Below are positions 13,683 to 20,262 of a DNA stretch of 20,262 bases, piece after piece (position 1 is the stretch's first letter; each line of letters opens with the position of its first letter). The position numbers and the translations under genes were made by a program. The notes under the pieces were generated by a model. It made no database searches. It saw only the letters and a program-made list of their open reading frames with translations, and was not told the origin of the DNA. The DNA is taken from positions 1-20,262 of the forward strand of contig CALGRQ010000441.1 of NCBI GenBank assembly GCA_937880795.1. The letters are read 5' to 3'. This DNA comes from an uncultured Dyadobacter sp. (lineage in GTDB: Bacteria; Bacteroidota; Bacteroidia; Cytophagales; Spirosomataceae).

Positions 13683-15980
13683 ATGAAAAATTTGAATTTG
13701 ATGATTGGAGTCCTGATGGTCTCCACGAGTATATTGATTGCTCAACCTGCTCCCGTTCACAATTTGCAATTTCCTACGCTGGCGAAGGTCTGGGATGAAG
13801 GGATACCCTTGGGAAATGGAATGGTTGGGGCCTTGGTGTGGCAAAAAGAGGATCGGTTGCGTTTGTCTCTCGACCGCGCGGATATATGGGATATAAGGCC
13901 GATGAATGGACTGCATCGGGAAGAGTTTAAATACAAGTGGGTTGAGCAGCAGGTTGTCACAAGGGATTATAAACCCGTGCAGCAGTATTTTGACGAGCCC
14001 TATGATCGGGAAGCTGCCCCATCTAAAATTCCTGCAGGTGCTCTGGAGTTTGACACAAAGTCTCTTGGTGTGTCGGAATCCGTCCATTTAGATCTTTCGA
14101 GTGCCATTTGTACGGTCAAGTGGTCGTCCGGTGCGATGCTCAAAACTTTTGTACATGCCAAAAATCCTGTGGGCTGGTTCCGATTTGAAAATGTGCCGAA
14201 CAATTTTACTCCAGAGCTCGTACCTCCTGTGTATCAAAATGCGGAGGGATTAGGTAAAGCAGGTAATTCTGTTGAAGGAAACGATTTGAGAAGGTTGGGT
14301 TATGAGCAGGGATCTGTTGTGAAAGACAAGAATACCATAACATATGCTCAGGAAGGTTATGGAGGATTCAGGTATGAGATCACGGTGACTTGGAAGAGAG
14401 TTCACTCAAGTGTTTTGGAAGGGGTTTGGAGTATATCCTCCCATTACCCCGATAAACCTAGTGCAGCACGTGTGGAAGATCAGGTTATAGCAGCTCAGAA
14501 ACGAGGTTATGCGCAGGATTTACAGTCACATCAGGTTTGGTGGAAAAGTTTTTGGGGGAAGTCGTCGATTCGCATACCGAATCCTCAGTTGGAAAAGCAA
14601 TGGTTTCTAGAACAATACAAGTTTGGTTCTGCTGCACGCCGAGGGGCTCCACCCATTTCGTTACAAGCTGTGTGGACAGCCGATAATGGCAGAATTCCAC
14701 CATGGAAGGGCGATTATCACCATGATTTAAATACCCAGTTAAGTTACTGGCCGTCGTATAGCGGCAATCATCTTGAGGAAGCTTTGGGGTATTTGGATCA
14801 TCTTGATGAGAATAGGGTAAACTATAAACGTTATACCCAATTATTTTTTGAAAAACCCGGTATAGCGGTACCTGGTGTAACGACTCTCGAGGGCACTGAA
14901 ATGGGAGGATGGATACAATATTCGTTATCGCCAACAGTTTCAGCGTGGTTAGCCCAACATTATTACCTTCAATGGAGGTATTCGATGGATTCAAAATTAT
15001 TAAAAGAAAGGGCATACCCCTGGGTAAAAGAAGTATGTGTTTTTCTCGAAAATGTAACGGTAAAAAATGCAGAAGGCATTAGGCAACTGCCCATTAGTTC
15101 AAGCCCGGAAATTAATGATAACAAACTAGAAGCCTGGTTTCTAAAAAATACAAATTACGATTTGGCTTTGATGAAAAATGCATTCTCCATTGCATCAAAA
15201 ATGGCAAAAGCCGTAGGAAACGAGACTGAGGCGGATCATTGGGAAAGTATATTGATGGAATTTGGAGCGCTGGCAGTAACAGGTGATCATGCATTAATGG
15301 TTTCTCCTGACCTTCCCTATAAGCAATCGCACCGCCATTTTTCACATGTCATGGCAATACATCCCCTCGGACTTATAAAATGGGAAGATGGTGAAGCCGC
15401 CCAAAAAACGATCCGAAATTCCATTGATTTATTAGATCAAATGGGGCCCGATTGGTGGGTTGGCTATTCTTATTCATGGCTTGCCAATTTGAAAGCACGC
15501 GCTAAGGATGGAAAAGGAGCGGAAAAAGCACTAACGACCTTTGCCGGTGCTTTTTGCTTACCCAACAGTTTTCATGCCAATGGAGATCAGACAAAGTCAG
15601 GCTTGTCAAAATTTACGTATAGACCATTTACTTTGGAAGGAAACTTTGCTTTTGCAGCAGGTATGCAGGAAATGCTGATACAAAGTCACGCTGGTTTTAT
15701 AGAAATCATGCCGGCCATTCCAGATGACTGGCAAAATGTGTCGTTTCAGACCCTGCGTACCGAGGGGGCATTTTTGGTAAGTGCGGATCGTAAAGACGGT
15801 AAGCTAACGAAAGTTGAAGTGATCGCAGAAAAGGGGGGAGAAATAGATATTAAGCTGCCTTTTAATGCATACAAAGTGAGTGACGGATCTGGTATAAAGG
15901 TCTCTCGTTCAACGCAAGGTTGGGTAAGACTCACCGGAAAACCTGGTAGCCGCATTGCTTTGCAGTTAAAAGAATTATGA
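13683..15980 (+). CDS. Secreted GH95-like glycoside hydrolase (alpha-L-fucosidase/galactosidase-related) with substituted active site
   Basis: The 765 residues start with a signal peptide (about 1-20, ending SILIA before QPAP). The N-terminal beta-sandwich (about 28-290) has the GH95-type WDEGIPLGNGMVGALVW (37-53). The (alpha/alpha)6 barrel (about 300-665) has WKGDYHHDLNTQLSYWP (341-357) and SSSPEI (472-477), and the C-terminal sandwich has FIEIMPAIPDDW (672-683). In characterised GH95 AfcA the acid is a Glu in SPE, and Asn-x-Asn plus an Asp in DGNF activate water. Here the acid aligns with E476, but N-x-N reads D348-L-N350 and DGNF reads E652-G-N. The fold call is firm; the reaction and linkage are not, and it may be a distinct subfamily. 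No terminator precedes the next gene. Confidence 0.82.
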   Translation: MKNLNLMIGVLMVSTSILIAQPAPVHNLQFPTLAKVWDEGIPLGNGMVGALVWQKEDRLRLSLDRADIWDIRPMNGLHREEFKYKWVEQQVVTRDYKPVQQYFDEPYDREAAPSKIPAGALEFDTKSLGVSESVHLDLSSAICTVKWSSGAMLKTFVHAKNPVGWFRFENVPNNFTPELVPPVYQNAEGLGKAGNSVEGNDLRRLGYEQGSVVKDKNTITYAQEGYGGFRYEITVTWKRVHSSVLEGVWSISSHYPDKPSAARVEDQVIAAQKRGYAQDLQSHQVWWKSFWGKSSIRIPNPQLEKQWFLEQYKFGSAARRGAPPISLQAVWTADNGRIPPWKGDYHHDLNTQLSYWPSYSGNHLEEALGYLDHLDENRVNYKRYTQLFFEKPGIAVPGVTTLEGTEMGGWIQYSLSPTVSAWLAQHYYLQWRYSMDSKLLKERAYPWVKEVCVFLENVTVKNAEGIRQLPISSSPEINDNKLEAWFLKNTNYDLALMKNAFSIASKMAKAVGNETEADHWESILMEFGALAVTGDHALMVSPDLPYKQSHRHFSHVMAIHPLGLIKWEDGEAAQKTIRNSIDLLDQMGPDWWVGYSYSWLANLKARAKDGKGAEKALTTFAGAFCLPNSFHANGDQTKSGLSKFTYRPFTLEGNFAFAAGMQEMLIQSHAGFIEIMPAIPDDWQNVSFQTLRTEGAFLVSADRKDGKLTKVEVIAEKGGEIDIKLPFNAYKVSDGSGIKVSRSTQGWVRLTGKPGSRIALQLKEL

Positions 15981-16104
15981 TTTAGAATTTGGTTAAATTG
16001 GAGTGGGATTTTGGGATTTATGAGGAGTTTTGGACTGACTAAAAAGGATATTTAAGAGAAATAGGTTTTCATTCGGATTCAATAAAGTTCGATTACCAAT
16101 ATTT

Positions 16105-18855
16105 ATGAAAAAATGGACTTTTATCTGCCTTGGAGCAGCGGTGATTCTTTTGTCATCCTTTTCCTGGTCTGGTTGGTTTGGGAAAAAGGTTGATTACAAT
16201 GCTGACGTGAAACCGATCCTGAACAAAAACTGCATGGGCTGTCATGGCGGTGTAAAAAAGGCCGGGGATGTTAGTTTTCTGTTTGAACACGAAATGTTGG
16301 AGCCGGGAAAATCGGGTAAAATACCCGTTGTCCGTGGGGATGCGCATGCCAGTGAAATGATCCGAAGAATTTTAACGGACGATCCGGATGAAAAAATGCC
16401 AAAGAATAGCCCCCCTCTTAAGGATGAAGAGGTCGAAATCTTGAAAAAATGGATCAATGAAGGTGCTGTTTGGGAAACGCATTGGTCTTATAAGCGAATA
16501 GAAAGACCCGATGTACCCTCTTCCCGTACGATTTGGAATTTGTTTGGATTACTCAATAGCAGTGAAATTGATTGGATTAAAAATGAGATTGACCAATTTG
16601 TCATTAAAAAAGCAAAAGATCAGGGGCTGACAGTTTCGCAAGAGGCCGATAGGGCGACGCTCATAAGACGAGTTAGTCTTGATTTAACGGGACTACCTCC
16701 TACGGAAAAGCAGGTGCAAGAATTTCAAAATGACAATTCTCCTGATGCATACGAAAAAGTAGTAGATCGTTTACTGAAATCACCAGCTTATGGTGAGAAA
16801 TGGACTTCCATGTGGCTGGACCTTGCCCGCTATGCGGATACCAAGGGTTATGAGAGTGATGGTGGTCGTACGATGTGGCGCTATCGGGACTATGTGGTGA
16901 AGTCTTTTAATGAAGATAAGCCATTTGACCAGTTCACCATTGAGCAGTTGGCGGGCGATTTGCTCCCCAAAGGGAAGGATCACTTCCCGAAGGAGGAAAA
17001 TATGATAGCCACTGGTTATCACCGAAATACAATGACAAACAATGAAGGTGGAACCGATGACGAAGAGTTTCGTAATGCCGCTTTGATTGACCGGGTGAAT
17101 ACCACCTGGGAGGTTTGGCAGGGCACAACCTTCGCTTGCATTCAATGTCATAGCCATCCTTACGATCCCATTCCCCATGAGGACTATTTTAAGTACGCGG
17201 CGTATTTCAACAATACCCGGGATGAAGATTTGTGGGATGAATGGCCTAAGTTAAGGCTATACAAAGGAGAAGATTCGGCCAGGGTTGAGCGCGTGAAGCA
17301 ATGGATACTTCAAAATGATCCGAAGCAAATTGAAGAGGTTACGCAGTTTATGAAGGTGATGGAGCCTAAAATCAATGCGCATAATTTTATAAAGGGGGAT
17401 CAGTCTACAGTTTTGCTCATTTCGTATTACGGCGTAAAGGACAAGGGCAATGCACAAATTCCTAAGGTGGATTTATCGGGTGTCGGAAACGTCGTAATGA
17501 ACATTTCTACCCGTGCAGAAAATGCGGTTCTAACTCTTCATTTGGACAAATTAGACGGCCCGGTGTTGTCTCAGATCAAAGTACCCGTCCGTGATACGGT
17601 TGTCGTGGCTCCAATTATAAAAACCGAAGGAAAGCATGATGTATACCTGTCGTTGAAAAGCCCTAAATCACCTGAGGAATGGGTTAGGATTACATGGATG
17701 TCTTTCCAGAAAGCGCTACCAGGAGCCGACAAGCCCGGGTATGATCGGATTGTAGCGGATTATGCCACAGTATTGACGCGTCCAACGGAAAGTATACCCG
17801 TTATATGGGAAGGAAGGGGTGATTTCGCCCGGAAAACCAATGTTTTTGTAAGAGGTAACTGGATGGTGAAGGGAGAAGAAGTGCAACCAGGCGTTCCTAA
17901 ATTGCTCGCACCTATGCCTAAAGAATACAGTAACGATCGGCTGGGACTGGCCAAGTGGATTGTTAGCCGGGAGAATGCATTAACCGGTAGAGTGATTGTA
18001 AACCGGTTTTGGGAGCAACTTTTTGGGCGGGGAATTGTGGAAACAGTGGAGGACTTTGGTTCTCAGGGTAGTGAACCTACCCATCAGGAGTTACTGGACT
18101 GGCTTGCCGTAGATTTTATAGAAACAGACCATTGGAGTGTCAAGAAACTCCTGAAAAAAATGGTAATGTCGGCTACGTATCGGCAGAGTTCGAAAACGGA
18201 TCCGGAAAAATTGGAGAAGGATCCTTATAATATATGGATTTCACGGGGGCCTCGTGTTCGTTTGAGTGCAGAGCAGGTGAGGGATCAGGCATTGGCAACC
18301 AGTGGATTGATATCGTCAAAAATGTATGGACCAGGCGTGATGCCACCTCAGCCAGACAAAATCTGGCAGTCTCCGTATAGCGGAGAAAAGTGGACATTAA
18401 GCGAAGGGGAAGACCGTTACAGACGCGGGGTATATACCTACTGGAAACGAACGGCTCCTTATCCATCCATGATCACTTTTGATGCGCCTAGCCGCGAATT
18501 CTGCCAGTCCAGAAGGATTTTGACCAATACGCCCTTGCAGGCTTTGGTAACACTTAACGATCCTGTATATCTCGAAGCTGCGGAAAAATTAGCAGAAAAT
18601 ATGCTGAGGCGGGGAAAAACACCGGAGCAGCAGTTGACTGCGGGTTATCGTATGCTCACTTTTCAACCTATTGAACAGAAAAATCTGAATGTATTGGTGA
18701 AGGTCTATAACGAGGCGCTGGGGGTATATAAAAGGAGGCCCATGGACACGGACAGTATTTTATCTTATGCAAAAGAAAGATCACCTGAGTTAGCTGCATT
18801 GACTATATCGGCCAATGTCATGCTGAATTTGGACAAGGTGGTAACGAAGGAGTAA
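16105..18855 (+). CDS. Secreted PSCyt1-DUF1549-DUF1553 (PSD1-type) c-type cytochrome with inserted CBM6-like domain
   Basis: The 916 residues begin with a signal peptide or anchor (about 4-22). A planctomycete-type cytochrome domain (about 29-125) holds a heme-c motif CMGCH (43-47). DUF1549 (about 160-370) contains LIRRVSLDLTGLPPT (186-200), MWLDLARYADTKGYESDGG (236-254), and a second CxxCH, CIQCH (345-349). Residues about 415-535 form an insert resembling a CBM6 beta-sandwich (NAVLTLHLDKLDGPVLSQIK, then GKHDVYLSLKS). DUF1553 (about 608-900) has GRVIVNRFWEQLFGRGIVET. These proteins are exported, their catalytic function is unproven, and they are nearly always encoded beside a DUF1501 protein, as here. 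The gene lies 124 bases after the GH95-like gene and 135 before the DUF1501 gene, probably co-transcribed. A redox role on carbohydrates is inference. Confidence 0.88.
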   Translation: MKKWTFICLGAAVILLSSFSWSGWFGKKVDYNADVKPILNKNCMGCHGGVKKAGDVSFLFEHEMLEPGKSGKIPVVRGDAHASEMIRRILTDDPDEKMPKNSPPLKDEEVEILKKWINEGAVWETHWSYKRIERPDVPSSRTIWNLFGLLNSSEIDWIKNEIDQFVIKKAKDQGLTVSQEADRATLIRRVSLDLTGLPPTEKQVQEFQNDNSPDAYEKVVDRLLKSPAYGEKWTSMWLDLARYADTKGYESDGGRTMWRYRDYVVKSFNEDKPFDQFTIEQLAGDLLPKGKDHFPKEENMIATGYHRNTMTNNEGGTDDEEFRNAALIDRVNTTWEVWQGTTFACIQCHSHPYDPIPHEDYFKYAAYFNNTRDEDLWDEWPKLRLYKGEDSARVERVKQWILQNDPKQIEEVTQFMKVMEPKINAHNFIKGDQSTVLLISYYGVKDKGNAQIPKVDLSGVGNVVMNISTRAENAVLTLHLDKLDGPVLSQIKVPVRDTVVVAPIIKTEGKHDVYLSLKSPKSPEEWVRITWMSFQKALPGADKPGYDRIVADYATVLTRPTESIPVIWEGRGDFARKTNVFVRGNWMVKGEEVQPGVPKLLAPMPKEYSNDRLGLAKWIVSRENALTGRVIVNRFWEQLFGRGIVETVEDFGSQGSEPTHQELLDWLAVDFIETDHWSVKKLLKKMVMSATYRQSSKTDPEKLEKDPYNIWISRGPRVRLSAEQVRDQALATSGLISSKMYGPGVMPPQPDKIWQSPYSGEKWTLSEGEDRYRRGVYTYWKRTAPYPSMITFDAPSREFCQSRRILTNTPLQALVTLNDPVYLEAAEKLAENMLRRGKTPEQQLTAGYRMLTFQPIEQKNLNVLVKVYNEALGVYKRRPMDTDSILSYAKERSPELAALTISANVMLNLDKVVTKE

Positions 18856-18990
18856 ACCCGATCGGAGCGCTACAGGCGGGCTGAACGGCAGTAGTGATAC
18901 AATCTCATTCAGTCTGGTTGCGCCATGCAGACCGGGGTATATACGATAAGAAAATCAATTTTCCGGACCTTGAATGGGTTCAATATCAAT

Positions 18991-20262
18991 ATGGAAAAGC
19001 TTTTAAAGGAACTGCAATATGCGGATTTGCAACGCCAGACCAGGCGGCATTTCCTTCAATCCTGTGGATTTGGCTTGGGTGCGCTTGGGTTAGGATCTTT
19101 ATTGAGTTCATGCGGAAATTCAACCGACAGCCGCGTTGAGGAGGAGATTATGGCCAAAATACCTCAGTTTGCGCCTAAGGCCAAGCGGGTGATATATATC
19201 CATATGGCTGGGGCGCCCTCTCAGCTGGAGTTGTTTGATTATAAGCCGGAATTGATAAAATATCATGGTAAAGACTGTCCGGCTGAGTTTTTGGAGGGGA
19301 AAAAGTTTGCTTTTATTCAAGGTGTACCCAAAATGCTGGGTCCGCTGGGTAAGTTTAATCAATATGGGCAGTCGGGTGCGTGGATGTCGGATTATGTGCC
19401 GTATTTACAGACGGTGGCAGATGAAATAACGTTCATCAAAGCCATGCATACCGATCAGTTCAATCATGCGCCTGCACAACTGCTCATGCATACGGGTAGC
19501 GCCCGTTTGGGACGGCCTAGTTTAGGGGCGTGGTCGGTATATGGTTTAGGTTCGGAAAATCAGAATTTACCAGGTTTTATTGTTCTGGCATCAGGTGGAC
19601 AGCAGCCCGATGCGGGTAAAAGTGTGTTTGGTAGTGGTTTTTTACCGTCGGTATATCAGGGAGTTCAGTGTAGGACGGGTGGAGATCCGGTTCTATATGT
19701 GAGCGATCCGAGCGGGATGAACCGCAATATGCGAAAGCAAACCATTGAGGCGATCAATGAAATCAATCGCCAGACTTATGAGGATGTACAGGATCCGGAA
19801 ATTTTGACCCGGATTAGTCAATATGAAATGGCTTTTAGGATGCAGATGTCGGTGCCTGAGGTAATGGATGTTTCGAAAGAGCCGCAGTTTATTCTGGATA
19901 TGTATGGAGTAAAACCGGGTGAAGGTACTTTCGCCATGAATTGCCTACTGGCCAGAAAGTTGGTCGAAAACGATGTTCGGTTTGTGCAGCTATTTGACTG
20001 GGGGTGGGACGGACACGGCACCTCCAAAGACCACAACGTGGAGGGAGGCTTGCGACAAAAATGTAAGGAGTCGGATCAACCCGTGGCGGCATTGATTCAG
20101 GATCTTAAAATGCGGGGCCTACTGGAAGAAACGTTGGTAATTTGGGGAGCGGAGTTTGGTCGTACACCGATGCAGGAAAACAGAAACGGATTGGTGATGC
20201 CCTATATGGGACGCGATCACCATCTGGATGCATTCACCATGTGGATGGCCGGTGGAGGCGTT
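18991..20262 (+). CDS. DUF1501 family protein, Tat-exported, possible lipoprotein, 3' end beyond the window
   Basis: The frame from the ATG at 18991 is open for 424 codons to the right edge, so the C-terminus is missing. An in-frame ATG at 18925 would add 22 residues before the export signal and is less likely. Residues 17-22 read TRRHFL, a twin-arginine motif, followed by the hydrophobic GFGLGALGLGSLL and the lipobox-like LSSC with C41. The body has HMAGAPSQLELFDYKP, GRPSLGAWSVYGLGSENQNL, WGWDGHG, GAEFGRTPMQE, and near the edge GRDHHLDAFTMWMAGGGV, all typical of DUF1501, which belongs to the alkaline phosphatase/sulfatase-like superfamily. Function is unproven. It follows the PSD1-type cytochrome gene, the standard arrangement for this pair. 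Confidence 0.9.
   Translation, partial: MEKLLKELQYADLQRQTRRHFLQSCGFGLGALGLGSLLSSCGNSTDSRVEEEIMAKIPQFAPKAKRVIYIHMAGAPSQLELFDYKPELIKYHGKDCPAEFLEGKKFAFIQGVPKMLGPLGKFNQYGQSGAWMSDYVPYLQTVADEITFIKAMHTDQFNHAPAQLLMHTGSARLGRPSLGAWSVYGLGSENQNLPGFIVLASGGQQPDAGKSVFGSGFLPSVYQGVQCRTGGDPVLYVSDPSGMNRNMRKQTIEAINEINRQTYEDVQDPEILTRISQYEMAFRMQMSVPEVMDVSKEPQFILDMYGVKPGEGTFAMNCLLARKLVENDVRFVQLFDWGWDGHGTSKDHNVEGGLRQKCKESDQPVAALIQDLKMRGLLEETLVIWGAEFGRTPMQENRNGLVMPYMGRDHHLDAFTMWMAGGGV

Noticed and set aside
14485..15015. A 176-codon minus-strand open frame.
   Set aside because: It lies wholly inside the GH95-like gene on the opposite strand and has no family features.
18925..18990. An upstream in-frame ATG for the DUF1501 gene.
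   Set aside because: It would place 22 extra residues before an already long Tat n-region; the ATG at 18991 gives a more normal signal.
18894..19139. An 81-codon plus-strand open frame at the start of the DUF1501 region.
   Set aside because: It overlaps the start of the DUF1501 gene in another frame; the DUF1501 frame is open to the window edge and carries the family motifs.
1..20262. tRNA, rRNA, CRISPR array, insertion sequence, phage or conjugation genes.
   Set aside because: I read both strands for these and saw no repeat-spacer pattern, transposase, integrase or RNA gene. Small tRNAs were judged by eye only.

Overview
The window looks like chromosomal DNA from an aerobic Bacteroidota, most likely Cytophagales (Dyadobacter/Spirosoma-like). 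The basis is a GldG gliding protein, several TAnnTTTG -7 boxes, start codons without clear Shine-Dalgarno sequences, and secreted DUF1080, DUF1549/DUF1553 and DUF1501 proteins typical of that group. The assignment to order is inference. I see no rRNA, tRNA, CRISPR array or insertion sequence, and no gene-free stretch over 300 bases.

Left end (1-2840), plus strand: the last 53 codons of an outer-membrane beta-barrel protein (probably BamA/TamA-like), a class I aspartate aminotransferase, and a PaaE-type flavin/2Fe-2S reductase. The last two genes each end at a clear hairpin terminator.

Middle (2844-11781), all minus strand, read right to left: lipB, a conserved short protein of unknown function, a PolB-like 3'-5' exonuclease, rnr (RNase R), a secreted DUF1080 protein, gldG, dnaN, and a BlaI/MecI-type repressor. 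lipB, the short protein and the exonuclease are tightly spaced and probably form one operon, with rnr perhaps a further member. gldG and dnaN each have a candidate promoter. dnaN ends at a 44-base near-perfect hairpin. The BlaI gene is preceded by two tandem copies of one inverted repeat, very likely its own operators.

Right end (11917-20262): yraN (plus) converges with a severely shortened AraC-type gene (minus), with one base between their stops. A plus-strand run follows: a phytanoyl-CoA-dioxygenase-family oxygenase, a secreted GH95-like glycosidase with a substituted active site, a large secreted c-type cytochrome of the PSCyt1/DUF1549/DUF1553 type with an inserted CBM6-like domain, and a Tat-exported DUF1501 protein cut by the window edge. 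No SusC/SusD pair is present. I read this block, perhaps with the DUF1080 gene, as a carbohydrate-related accessory locus. That function is inference.

The observations most worth a second look are the mini-AraC (in-frame loss of about two thirds of the protein), the paired BlaI operators with no BlaR/M56 partner nearby, the altered catalytic positions of the GH95-like enzyme, and the cytochrome/DUF1501 pair beside it.
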